DNA from: Adineta steineri
Lineage: Eukaryota > Rotifera > Eurotatoria > Adinetida > Adinetidae
Direction: 5' to 3'
Length of the DNA stretch: 64,000 nt
Assembly: GCA_905250115.1 (NCBI GenBank)
Contig: CAJNOI010000026.1
Location: forward strand, 660,790 to 724,789
Shown here: piece by piece, positions 1 to 11,299 of the stretch
How the letters are laid out: each line of letters starts with the position of its first letter
How positions within the stretch are numbered: position 1 is the first letter of the stretch
Position numbers and translations under genes: made by a program
The notes under the pieces: model-generated
Database searches by the model: none
What the model saw: only the letters and a program-made list of their open reading frames with translations
Told to the model about the DNA's origin: nothing

Positions 1-30
1 ATTCTTCTCTATCATATTTTGTGTGTTTAG

Positions 31-633
31 AGGATTCTGATTTTTTTGAAGCGGCTTTTCCTGCTGACAACACGACGCTACCTCTTGGTCCCGTAGATAA
101 AAAGTCATATCCTCCCATTGAAGCCCAGGTAAACATATACCTGAATATATTAAAATCAAAAATTTTGCATTAACTGATATACTGTTATAGATAGCAAAGC
201 AGAACAATGTAAAAAGTAATCAAGTTGTTATTACCAGTGCAAATGTGCAAGGAGCTACGAAACGTAAACGACGTGGATTGTAAGTATTCAACTAAATAAT
301 AAAATATCAAGTGTATAATTTAATTTACTTTATTAAAGTGCTAGTATGCGTGAACGTCGTTCTGGCAAATTCCTCGTTGTTATTTTCCATTTGGATGACT
401 TACTTTGTCCCGACTGTGGTACTCCTACATTCTATAAATCTTTAGAAACTATACAAATCATCCTCGAGAATGTCGAGATTTGGTCAGGCGGTAATCCATA
501 TTTTATTACATCTGCTTGTTATCCGTTTGACATAACTACCGGTAAGTTAAACATTTGATGTGTATATTACTTAATCTTTATTATTTTAGGTACTACAACT
601 ACATCAGCACCTACTGCTAAACTTTCTGGTTAA
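31..633 (+). CDS. 3' end of an unrecognised multi-exon gene (partial)
   Basis: I do not recognise this protein. Four in-frame exons are joined by GT-AG introns: 31-128, 191-279, 339-541 and 590-633, ending in TAA; the 5' part lies left of the window. The visible C-terminal product is about 143 residues. It contains a basic cluster KRKRRG near the second exon end, which resembles a proprotein-convertase site, then a hydrophobic strand (KFLVVIFHL), a CPDC pair and a Thr-rich tail. Phases match at each junction (2, 1 and 1 spare bases are completed exactly). The acceptor of exon 3 could be at 338 or 344; both keep the frame, so two isoforms differing by two residues are possible. The basic site and Cys residues fit a secreted or membrane protein, but this is a weak inference. 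Confidence 0.55.
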
Positions 634-2626
634 TGTTATTCCAAAGTACATTCTATAAACATTCATTTTTTTCTTTTCTAATCTTTTTTTCATACTAATC
701 TTTTTTTCATACTAATCTTCTATATTTTAATCTATAACCAAAGACATTTTTATATTGATTATTTTTTTTAAATCACCAATCACAAAAACTAACAAAAAAG
801 TTTCTTATATTTTTTTTTCATAAATAAATTCTTTGTATTGCTCTTATTAGTTAGAAAATTATTGTATTAATTGAAATTATATATTCGATAGAAGTGCTTT
901 CCAAATGAAAGCAGCAATATTCCTTCATACTTTGACTAACATAAAAATAAAGGACTAATTTTACGCATTAAATGAGCAACTTTAAAATATTATTCGTTAT
1001 TTTTTTTTATCTAAATAATCTGTTGGCAAAAAGTTTCGAATATTTAGTATTTTCATACTTATTTTAAAATATATAATAAAATTGTTTGAGTACTGTCGCT
1101 CTTTCGTTCATACAAAATTTTTATTCAAAAGAAAATAATAGCCTGGATTTACTAATATTATACGTAAATTAACTTTTATGATTGTTATCTACCAAAGCAT
1201 GAAATAATATTACGACCGATTATATTAGAACGCACCGAAAAATAATTGCGCCTAGTGTTTTGTTGACATCGATGATTAGCCCTGTTTTGATGATAAATTA
1301 TAGATAAATGTAATTTCTTTTGACGTGTGTTTATCGACGATAAAGGGTGTATACTTTAAGTTAAACAGGTGGGTAATGACGAAAAAAAAGGCGTTCTACA
1401 GTCACATACGTAGATTCGTATTATTTTCGATGTTTATGTAGAAAAAAATATTCATTTTATATTGCAATCATCTCAGCAATGGAATATCGGAAAATTCTCG
1501 TTTAAACACGAGATTAATATATATCAAGATCGAACAGATATCACATGTTTCCGATTTTGAACAAGAGTTTTTTTGTTTATTTACAGGAAGTGTCGCAAAA
1601 ACACAATTTTATCTTTTTTAAATTTCAAGAAACTTAAAAAGTAAAGCAAAATTTAATTTCGTGATTTCGAAATCGAGCTTCACATCGCATTTTATAGACG
1701 AGTCTCGACTTGTGTGACATCTAGCTATTATTTTAAAATTTAACTTATACAATTAAATATGTAAACTTGTTTGAGTGTAAATAAGAGTTTGAAATTTTAC
1801 AATAAATTTGATTACTCATTATTCTGATGATAAATAAAAGTTAATTTAATATTTAATTAAATGATTTTATTCACTTTTATCTCGAGAAGCGTATGATTAA
1901 TATAAACAAAAAAAAGAAAATTTATTATTATGAATTAATAGACGTACTATATAAATAAAACAAACTTATTTTGACATAAATCGTATTTGATTCATTTAAA
2001 TTGCTCATCATAAATTTGTTTTTATGAAAAGAAAACCAACTTCATTACATCAATAACAAAAAAAAGATACAAAATAGATACCTTTTTATTTTTTTTGTTA
2101 TTGTCGATTCTGTATGAAAGAAAAACAAAAACATTGTAATATGCATGATTAACTAAAAGTGACCTAACAGAAAGCTTGAAAAGAAGTCTATGTCTTTTTT
2201 TTTTATAGATTTGGAACTAGATCTCTTATTTGAATGACATATATCGTAAGCATGTCGTCCTAGCTAGAGATCAAATTACTTGATATGACTAACTCAAAAG
2301 AGATGAAGGCGTACAATGACCATGCAACATCATAAAGGAAAAGTGATGCAAATCGAAATCTACATCATTTTTACTATAAAGCAACCCTAGAATCAATAAA
2401 ATTCAAATTATTCTGTAGATTTTAATACAAACAGACGAAAAAATATAAATATAACACTTCAAAAAAAAGTCTATAAACTTATGTAACGATCATATATTTT
2501 TTCGCTGATACTTTTCAGCAAGAGTTTCTAACATGCTGCTTCTTTGAATATTATCGTGAAAATATACGATTGCACTATGAATTAATAGAGAAAAAAGAAA
2601 AATAGTCTAGTTCATTCTATATATTT
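634..2626. other. Intergenic, nothing recognised
   Basis: About 2 kb of AT-rich sequence with T-runs and scattered stops in all frames. No RNA gene, coding exon or repeat could be supported here. Confidence 0.6.
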
Positions 2627-3568
2627 TTAATGTAATATAACAAAATGTTTTGTTTGTTGATCATGTTCAAATTGGTGATCTAAATCAAAATGATTTGCCA
2701 ATACACTTAAACAACTTAAACTTAAATGTGCATGTTTTGTTATATAAGTATACCAATAAGATGATGATAAAGCAGGTAATAATGCATCCGGGTTTGTTTG
2801 TTCAAATTTTGTTTCATCATTATCAAAGATAATTGAATCCGATGGTGAAGTAAAAAAACTTGAAAAATATTTTGAATGATTTCCTTTCGTATATAATTCG
2901 TTATTTATTGATAATTGATTTGATTTATAATGTTTAGTTGTATGAATAATTGTTGGAGGTATATCATACTCTAATTCCTCAACAATAACACCTGCTAACC
3001 AATTGGTATTACGTTTTAATGCATTTATATCGGATTTAATATGATCACCAAAATAAATAACTATTGGATCTTTATTACTTATTTGACTCATAATTAAATG
3101 TAAATCTTCACTATTACCTAATGAATAAATATAATTTTTATCGAAGTTTTTAATAATATCATCATTTGTAACGGAAATAATATTATTGTCATTATCAATT
3201 GATCGATGAAATAAACGTTTATTTGTATTAGATAAAAAAAATGAAGGTTTTTTACAATCAACAATAATTAAATGAAATAAATCTTGCCAATCATTACCAA
3301 ATGCATATGTTGCTAATAAATTTGTATAATCAAAACGTGAATTTGTTGCTAAAAATAAATATTTATTTGATTTTTTTAATTTTTCTAACCATTGTCGAAC
3401 ATCTAAACGTTGATAAATAAATTTTTCAGGATTTTGACGTATTGATGAAAAATAATTTCCACGATTAAAATCACTAAATAAATGTTCGAATCCATTTGTA
3501 AAATCTGCTAAAAACCAACTATATTTTTCATTTAAATTAATATTTTTTGTTGATGAATTTTCAAATAA
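2627..3568 (-). CDS. NT5DC1: NT5DC1-like HAD-family 5'-nucleotidase, C-terminal part, truncated by assembly gap
   Basis: An uninterrupted minus-strand frame runs from the gap edge at 3568 to the TAA at 2627 (313 codons, no intron). It matches the C-terminal half of the cytosolic purine-5'-nucleotidase-like family: a region with LFLATNSRFDYTN (the conserved T/S-N motif II of HAD hydrolases), then the late motif YFGDHIKSDI followed by VEELE, which is the family's Mg-binding GDH..SD block. The catalytic DxDxT motif I should lie upstream and is absent because the frame runs into the 10-N gap. The tail after about residue 250 is low-complexity and family-atypical. The first in-window Met is only at 3091, so the true start is missing. 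Assignment to NT5DC1 rather than NT5DC2/3 is by motif wording and is moderately sure. Confidence 0.75.
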   Translation of the reverse strand, partial: LFENSSTKNINLNEKYSWFLADFTNGFEHLFSDFNRGNYFSSIRQNPEKFIYQRLDVRQWLEKLKKSNKYLFLATNSRFDYTNLLATYAFGNDWQDLFHLIIVDCKKPSFFLSNTNKRLFHRSIDNDNNIISVTNDDIIKNFDKNYIYSLGNSEDLHLIMSQISNKDPIVIYFGDHIKSDINALKRNTNWLAGVIVEELEYDIPPTIIHTTKHYKSNQLSINNELYTKGNHSKYFSSFFTSPSDSIIFDNDETKFEQTNPDALLPALSSSYWYTYITKHAHLSLSCLSVLANHFDLDHQFEHDQQTKHFVILH

Positions 3569-3578
3569 NNNNNNNNNN
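3569..3578. other. Assembly gap (10 Ns)
   Basis: Ten N bases. The left side is mid-exon of the NT5DC1-like gene (minus) and the right side is the tail of a GPCR intron (plus). Both genes are broken at exactly this point, so the gap marks lost sequence of unknown length or a false join. Confidence 0.99.
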
Positions 3579-3587
3579 ATTGTTTAG

Positions 3588-3758
3588 GCATCTTTTTATG
3601 TATTTGTGATAACATCTGCTCGATTCCGTCGTCAAGTGAAACATGTTTTGGTGAAGAAATGTTGGAGTCGATGTAAACGATGGTTTCTTTATAGTCGAAA
3701 TCAAGTTAATCCAAATGGGAATGTAAGATCACCTGAATCTAGTGTCGTGTTAGATTAA
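3588..3758 (+). CDS. Last exon of a rhodopsin-like GPCR (remainder lost at gap)
   Basis: A 171-nt terminal exon (57 codons with TAA) follows an AG acceptor at 3586-3587. It has the same length and phase as the second exons of the GPCRs at 7234 and 12519. It encodes the end of TM7 (ASFYVFVITSARFRRQVK) and a basic, Trp/Cys-containing cytoplasmic tail. The 834-nt first exon that carries TM1-TM7 in the intact copies is absent; only 9 bp of the intron remains before the gap. Its first about 70 bases match the 12519 gene with one difference, while its second half and 3' flank match the 7234 gene, so the exon is a mosaic. It could be a real third gene cut by the gap or a recombined fragment. Confidence 0.8.
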   Translation, partial: ASFYVFVITSARFRRQVKHVLVKKCWSRCKRWFLYSRNQVNPNGNVRSPESSVVLD

Positions 3759-5137
3759 AAACTGGAATTAACTTGTTTGCAAAATATTATTTTATTAATA
3801 TAATCTAGCTCAATATAACATAAACACAATATTATCATCAATATTTTCTTTTCGAGTTATATCAATTTATTCTAATATGTAGGGGCAGGACAATTCGTAG
3901 TTCCAAGTTCGGATGAACTGGTCAGAAGAACTATTAAACAGTTCCCAAGAACGGAACTAATATGGAACTGTCCTACTCCGACTAATATGGCTACACTGCG
4001 AAATTGTTCCCATGGAGAAAAAAGAATTCTTGATAACTATGAAACGTCCTCTGACGTTGGTACAAAATCTAGGCATATCGTTTGATAAAACTCATCGAGT
4101 TCTATCTGACACACGTTGTCAGGTGAATCTGTTTAAGAAAAACTCGAATCCGCTGCTTACTTCATCTGCATGTAGATTCCCACTTTTGGTTGTTTTAAAA
4201 CTCTTCATTACATAGTAACATCAAATTATTATGTAGAATTTTTCGATGCTTCAAAGGTATGACAATAAAACTCAAACTGATATTGTTGAAATATTATGAG
4301 GAGAGAAATGATCTATATACTTAAAAAACACAAACGAGCTTTAATGCTTTTGAATAAGATAAAAACCGATGATTGTATTCATGCTTATTATTAATTTCGA
4401 TGAAGAAATGTCTCTTAAAAGTTTCTTTTTGAGATAGTCTTCATTTAAATATTCCAATCTGGAACAACTTTATTGTTTTTATATCAAAAAACTGTCGGCT
4501 GTTAACCGCTAGATTTTGCAATTCTTTCTATTTATAAACACATTAAAAGAGTAATTTAAAACTGTCATCTAGGATTAACATTCTCTTGAAAGTGAAAGTA
4601 TATTTTAATAACGATGCAACTTTTAATTAACATAATGTCAATTATAAATCTTTTCAGATTCAGTTAAAGAGTATACAGTCGTTTTGTTCAGGTAGTATAA
4701 ATGCCTTGATATTTCTTTGAGATCTTCCTGAAATATTTCGAAATTATCCAATTCGTTCGAATAATTAAAAATCGACAAAGAATGATATATATTTATTGTC
4801 GAAGATCGCATAGATTTCCTAATGACCACTGCAAGCTCAAGATCCTTCAGCATCAATAAATTCTTTTGAACCGACAACAATGATTAAATTATCCACTAAA
4901 ATAGCACAATCTCTGGCGGGATTAAAATATGAAACACGCTGTAAATGTTGTTTCTATGTTCGAGAAGATAGTTTAATTATATCATTACGAAGTAGCTTTT
5001 GCCTCATCTTGTGGTATAACGGTATAGAAATATCAGAACGAAATAACTTACATATGATGAACTCACTTAATTAGCATTTTAACAGTTGTTACAAAATTCA
5101 AGAGAAAAATCGATTAATATACAAGAAACTACTCACG

Positions 5138-5330
5138 TATCTATCTTTTCTAAATAGTATAAGTTCAATACTTTCATTTTGTTCTGCAATTCAATGTTCA
5201 TACCTATGACTATCACAGTCTGTGACGAGGTCAAAAGAACATGTGTCGATCATGTCTGTGGGGGATGGGGGTAGTAGGTGCAAATTTCTACCCCTAAACA
5301 CTTCAACATACTCCTTTTAGATCGTGTTAC
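5138..5330. repeat. Degenerate copy of a dispersed element (relative of 61375-61477)
   Basis: Shares ordered blocks with the intronic element near 61398-61477: a TATCTATCTT block, a GTTCAATA block, a GGGGG tract followed by GCAAATTTC/CACAAATTTC, and an end block TTTTTAGATCGTGTT/CTTTTAGATCGTGTT. The blocks are in the same order, with extra sequence between them here. The left terminal repeat is not clear in this copy. Confidence 0.45.
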
Positions 5331-5576
5331 ACAAAATGTATATATACATTCATATTACAGATTTTATGGTAATATTATTGTTGGTTTTTATAATACAAAC
5401 TTATTTACATTGACATCGAATGAAGTGTGAAAAATAAGCTCTAGTTTAAATGTATATTTTATGGCTTTCGGAAGATGATACACTTTTTTTATATCCACAG
5501 ATATTTTAAAGAACTAAATATAAAAATTCCAATAAACTATACATTGTAGTATTGTTAGACAACTAATGATGACCAG

Positions 5577-5969
5577 AGTTTCCAATAGAAAGTTCAAACA
5601 AAACGTATTGGTACGCTTTGCTTAGGTAGACAAAACGTAAGTGTACACATTCTTTTGCCTGCAAAGTGTACAAAGTGTACTTATGACGTTTTTCCAATAT
5701 AAAAAACAGAAATAATTCTAGTTTCTTCATGAGTACTTTATATAAATACTTGTTAAATAGCCAACATATGAATGATAAATAAGCATAGCATTTCGTAATC
5801 TGACTCTGACTCTGACTCTGACATTTTAGAATCAAGTTGTGAATCATTTTCGCAAAATGTGCACCGTATACTCTGCTTTTTCGAGCAAATTGTAAATCAG
5901 AGTGTAAATAAAAAATTGCAGTTGTACAGCACATTTTGCTTATGCCGTGTACAACTGCTATTGGAAACT
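5577..5969. repeat. Inverted-repeat-bounded segment (possible MITE)
   Basis: A perfect 12-bp inverted pair, AGTTTCCAATAG at 5577-5588 and CTATTGGAAACT at 5958-5969, bounds about 390 bp. Immediately inside the right end is an 11-bp stem (GCAGTTGTACA 5918-5928 with its complement 5948-5958). No transposase frame is present. Flanking duplication is not clear. Confidence 0.4.
5799..5822. repeat. TCTGAC x4 microsatellite
   Basis: Four perfect tandem hexamers, TCTGAC, inside an otherwise unremarkable AT-rich region. Confidence 0.9.
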
Positions 5970-7233
5970 TTGATGATGACTATCAATTGATCTTATTTTA
6001 CCACACATTATTTTATATATACGTTGATCAAATTTTCAATTCATTATCAAAGCTATGGTTAAATCTTAAGCATCATTTCGAATATGCGAAGAGTAAATGT
6101 TGATGAACACAACATTACATCATAATTTTCATCTATCATAAATCAAATAGAATACGAAAAAGTGAAAAATATTCAAGAATTTCTGTCCATACAATAGATA
6201 AAGAACGTGAATATTTGTTTTTCTTCTTAAGAATGGATGTTTGATATTAGTTATCAAGTTGTACTTTTAGGAAACAATAAAAGTTAAACAGTATGCTAAT
6301 ATTTTTATAATAACTACTAAATATAACAAAATATCAGCAGAGGCAATCATTTTTCATTACTATAATTAATCTTCCATAGCCAAAAGAATTGTTTCTCTCC
6401 ATATATCAGGAAAGCCGTCTATCTTATTAAATTGACATGTTAATACTAACAGAAAACACGATTCTTTACACTATTGCAGAAAGAAGTGTTCAGTCAATTT
6501 GAAGTTCATTTTTGTCGTGCAATTCTACTTTATAAATACTTGTCATTTATTTCAACTGATCTGTTTATAAATAATAAACAAAAATATAGTATTTCACAAG
6601 ATAGGAAATTATACAATCATGTTTAGAGTTATCTTTTAAAGCAAATTTTATTTATTATTATTTCTCATATGCATCAATGATTTACTTCCGTTTTATACGC
6701 TATTTATTTGAGCTTCTTCTAATATTTGATGATACGTAAAATAGAAGATTGATGGAACAATGAAGGCTCGTTCTATTTTTATATCATATTTAAGTATTAT
6801 TCAATCCTTCCAGCAACCGTCAAAAACTTTTTTGAATTTTATAATTGATTTTTACATAAACATTTTTAATCGGATAATAAGCTGTAACATCAAACTAATA
6901 ACAAATCACTTGAAAATTCTGTCACTATTAAACAATTTCATTAAAATAATTAAGATAACTTTTACGCTTCTTTTTTAAAAATTCAATCACTTTCAAAATT
7001 TCTCAAGGAACACTCAACGAGTAAAGTCATTTGTCTATAAAATTATTTTCTTCTATGTCATCTACAAAATATAATATTTCATCTCGGCATAATAAAATAA
7101 TTACTCTCTTGTAAAGAACAAACATGCTGTTGTCAAGTCCTGAAGGATATATTTAAATTAATTTTATTCTTTCAAAAGAGAAAAAAGACTAAGAAAGCGT
7201 TATTAGTAAAGATATTATTTTATTTGGACCATA

Positions 7234-8286
7234 ATGTCTTCATCCATGGCTATCGATATTCTTCATTTTACTCAACAATATTCACTCTACAGTACTTCTT
7301 TTATATTTACTGTTGGTACAATTGGAAATCTACTCAATATTCTTGTTTTCACTACACTGAAACTCTTTCGAAACAATCAATGTGTTCTTTATGTTGTCAC
7401 AGAATCAATCACAAATATATTTCAACTAACGATCTTTGCTCTCATCTATATACTCATAGCATTATATCAGACTGATCCAGCTGGTTCATCACTTTTCTGG
7501 TGTAAACTTCGAGGTATGATGGTTATCTTGTGTACACTTATTTCATTTTCTACAATATGCTTCTCTGCTTCTCATCAATATCTTTCCACAAGTCCTCTCC
7601 TCCATTTAAGACAATTATCTACTATTAAAACAGTAAGATTTCTTATATGTGCATCAGTTGTCATTTCAATATTACATACTATACCATTTGGTATATTCAC
7701 CGTAATTCAAGCATCTGTTTGTGGTATATTTAATCAAAGCATGTCAAACTATGTATCTTATTTCTATTATCCAGTTCTATCTGGACTTTTACCTGTTCTT
7801 ATTGCATCAGTATTTAGTATTTTAGCATATAATAATGTTCGACGAATAGTTCGAAGACAAGTACCAATAGTTCGACGAAGACTTGATCAACAGTTAACTG
7901 CAATGATACTTATTCGTATCATAGTATTTATTGTTTTAACATTACCCTATGATATTCAAAGAATGTATACATATATTACAAAAGTGAATCAATCAAATCT
8001 ACTTTATTACGCAATTAATTATCTCATTGGAGCAGTTTTAATAACATTGTTCAATTTAAACTATGCGGTAAGATATTACAGATAATTTGTGTTTTTAAAA
8101 TATAATTGTTTATAGATATCTTTTTATATATTTTTCATTACATCTGCTCGATTCCGTCGACAAGTGAAACATGTTTTGGTGAAGAACTGTTGGCGACGAT
8201 GCAAACGATGGTTTCTTCATAGTCGAAATCAAGTTAATCCAAATGAGAATATAAGATCACCTGAATCTAGTGTCGTGCTAGATTAA
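7234..8286 (+). CDS. Rhodopsin-like (class A) GPCR, copy 1
   Basis: Two exons, 7234-8067 and 8116-8286, with a 48-bp intron; 334 residues. Seven hydrophobic segments are visible. TM1 carries GNLLNIL (the GN...N pattern), a Cys in FWCKL precedes TM3, and TM5 is in the YPVLSGLLPVLIASV segment. The third cytoplasmic loop is basic (RRIVRRQVPIVRRRLDQQ), and TM7 crosses the splice junction (NLNYA then ISFYIFF). The cytoplasmic tail is basic (RFRRQVKHVLVK). At the end of TM3 the usual D-R-Y position reads H-Q-Y (SASHQYLSTS), unlike the D-Q-F of the minus-strand relative at 18385. The N-terminus is short without a signal peptide, as in many peptide receptors. Ligand unknown; an FMRFamide/peptide-type receptor is the likeliest class but is only inference. 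Confidence 0.88.
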
Positions 8287-10675
8287 AAACGACAATTAAC
8301 TTGTTTGCAAAATATTTTTTTATTATTATAATCTAATTCAAAATAAAATAAAGATAATATTAGCATCAATTTATTCTTACATGATTAAACTGTGAAAAGC
8401 TAGAGGTAAATTTTTGACTATATTGAAAACTCGTCGTGATCATACAATTTCTTCACTGTTTTCTTTGATATTTACTATTGATTTTTTTGCCATTTATTGT
8501 TAAATCATGAACTACTTGAAAGAATCATAAATGTATTTGTAATTTTTTTCCTAGTAGTAGAATGAGGTTAATAGACAACTCGAATACACTTATTTAACTT
8601 GACAAATTTAGAGATTATTAAATATATATCATTGATTACTTCATTGTAACTATAAATCTATACTATGATCAAGTATTCAAATTGATCTAGATGTATGCTA
8701 CTTAGGAATACTAAGTTCTAATGTCAATGTATGAAAAGGTGATAAAGATGATTTTATATGTGTGTATATACGGCTAATTTGGGTGATTAATTAATTCTAA
8801 GCGACTTTTGAAGGATTGTTATATATGTGAAATGAATATGATTGGATATAGAATGATCTGGAGATCTTGAAAAAAGGATGAAAAAATGATTTAGCTCTAA
8901 TATAATAAGCTTGTGTGTATATTGTTGAATCTCATATAAAGTAAAATAAAAGTGGTATTGTAAAAATTTGATATGAAAGCTTAAGCACTTATACATAAAA
9001 ATAATGAACGTAAGCGATAAATCGAGTTTTCATGACTTCTTTTCCAGTTCAATTTTTCTTAGAGAGAAGTGAGATTAAGTTTATACATTAATTTTATATC
9101 TCTTTCTATAAATCATATGAATTGAAAATCAACGAGGACGGTTATTGAGTAAGAATCTTTGTTCAGCAACTGAATGCGACAATTGCTACACTCATTTCTA
9201 ATAATTCTATAGTAACAAATAAAGTGCTGGAGACAGTTAACAACAATACAATTTAAAATGTTCTAAAATATTCTTAAAATCTAAATGATTAAAATGCGTT
9301 GCTAAATGTTCTGAATCACACAACTTATCTTTTTTTTTCAGACGTAAACGTTTATGTAGTTAATACTGTAGTCATCTGTTAGAGTCGGATCCTGTATACT
9401 TTGCCGATAGTATATTTTCACGCAAAAATTTGAAGCCAAAACCGTGAAATTTGCTAAAAATATTGGGCCAGAAAAACAATATCCGCATCCCTACTCTCAT
9501 TAATTTTACATTTTAGTTCAAAAAAGTTTAAATGGCAAGTTTTATATTTCAGTGGACATGAATTAAAATAATAACGTTCTTTTGATATTTTATCAAAGCC
9601 TTTGATTCCATAAATAAACAGATAATGAATGTTTCTAAATATAGTGAAACAAAGAATAATTCAAAAATCGCAATTTATTTTTGGATAATACATCAATGTT
9701 TTATTACAATATATTCTCCTATAGAAATGTTTATGTTTACACGATACGATAAAACTCCCTCTGTATAACTTTCTTCGTACATGATCAATATATTATTGAT
9801 TGATACATGATGACAGATATATTGGATTGAGTGTAGCTTAAAAATATACTAAACAATTTTGTCATAGTATTATAGAATTAGTTAATGAATAATTAAATAT
9901 CTATCCAGATGAAGGTATTCACTCAGAAAATACTCCTAAATACTTATAAAATTTATGTATTGATGATGAATGTTTATGAGAATAATCAAGAGATATTCAC
10001 GCTTATAAAAAGTGGAAGTGCTTATTTCAGCAATTGGTAATCTTGATTTAAAAAACATTCTATTTTAATGACGACAATTACTTTATTACGACATTTTTAC
10101 TGAGTGTTTTTACATTGGGATAGTAAATTGTTTCATTAATCCCATGAAAAAAGACTATGTACCATATAGTTATATATTATTTCATTTGTTTAATAAGTCA
10201 TGCATTTACAAATATCGAATCTGTAGCATGAAAAATTATCGTGAATATCTGAAGATTATAAGTAAATTCATTGAAATGCCTATTCAATCATTCAGTGACT
10301 TTTTATACAGTATATGATTTTAGATGCGTAAGTTACATATCGAATAAAGTATGAACATATTTTATTAGTTTTATAAAAAAAAACAGTAACTATCAATTTT
10401 TCTATTTTTATTCATACATTTGAAGTTTGATAACTATAGCAAGATCATGTTGCAATTATATTTCTGTGTTCTAAACTGATTATTACTTCCAAGTAAAAAT
10501 ATTACTGTATATATATATGAATGGATTGGAAAATTCGTTTTTATTTTAGTGTGCTATATCAGAAGAGAATATTTATGCTTTTTCCCGATTACCACTATCA
10601 AATTGATTGAGATATGAAAATGGTTTTAAAAATTTTGTTTAAATTTAAGATCAGATAGCTTTGATAGTAAATGTC
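8287..10675. other. Intergenic, nothing recognised
   Basis: About 2.4 kb, AT-rich, between GPCR copy 1 and the fold-back element. A less AT-rich patch near 9380-9490 has no identifiable RNA or coding structure. Confidence 0.55.
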
Positions 10676-10678
10676 TGA

Positions 10679-11296
10679 CGAGGGAACCTCCCCAGGTGTC
10701 AAAACCCGTTAAGCCCCATCTTTTGGCGATACATAGACCTCAGTGAGGTATGAAAAACCTCAAGAGAATTTGGGCCCATTCGCCTTCTATGTAGGGTTAT
10801 AGGCATATTACTGAAATTTTTACCTATAGAAAGAGATCTACCAACAAATCGAATGTCAATATTTAGAGCTAAGATTTCGCCCACAGATAGGTCTATAGGT
10901 AGGTAGAATGCCCTGAAAATTTCAGCTCAAAAGAATGTTTCCTTCACGAGATATCAAAGTCTCAAAAATCTTACTTATCTTCTGAAAGATGCTAGAATTT
11001 TTTCGTTTTTTGAGACTTTGATATCGCGCGAAGGAAGCATTCTTTTGCGCTGAAATTTTCAGGGCATTCTACCTACCTATAGACCTATCTGTGGGCGAAA
11101 TCTTAGCTCTAAATATTGACATTCGATTTGTTGGTGGATCTCTTGCTATAGGTAAAAATTTCAGTAATATGCCTATAACCCTACATAGAAGGCGAATGGG
11201 CCCAAATCCTCTTGAGGTTTTTCATACCTCACTGAGGTCTATGTATCGCCAAAAGATGGGGCTTAACGGGTTTTGACACCTGGGGAGGTTCCCTCG
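10679..11296. mobile_element. Fold-back (long terminal inverted repeat) element, 618 bp
   Basis: Left arm 10679-10968 and right arm 11007-11296 are reverse complements over about 290 bp, with only scattered substitutions and no net indel (coordinates sum to 21975 at both arm edges). The spacer is 38 bp. The ends read CGAGGGAACCTCC... and ...GGAGGTTCCCTCG. The element is bordered on both sides by TGA (10676-10678 and 11297-11299), a possible 3-bp target-site duplication. The arms are clearly more GC-rich than their surroundings. Each arm contains a mirror-image 61-codon open frame, but this follows from the symmetry. No transposase is present, so it would be non-autonomous. Confidence 0.85.
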
Positions 11297-11299
11297 TGA

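Larger units (their letters stand above)
3759..7233. other. Intergenic region with repeat remnants
   Basis: About 3.5 kb without a supportable gene. It holds a 4-copy TCTGAC microsatellite at 5799-5822, an inverted repeat pair at 5577-5588/5958-5969, and a segment at 5138-5330 that resembles the intronic element at 61398-61477. Open frames of 60-120 codons occur, but their composition looks non-coding. Confidence 0.5.

Noticed and set aside
4638..5074. Overlapping open frames on both strands near 4.6-5.1 kb, with a faintly kelch-like stretch on the minus strand
   Set aside because: The kelch-like reading is short, broken by stops and lacks the G-G doublet and paired Tyr/Trp pattern. Too weak for a pseudogene call.
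10699..11276. Two mirror 61-codon open frames in the fold-back element arms
   Set aside because: They are the same sequence on opposite strands by symmetry; there is no start context, splice signal or recognised domain, so they are not called as genes.
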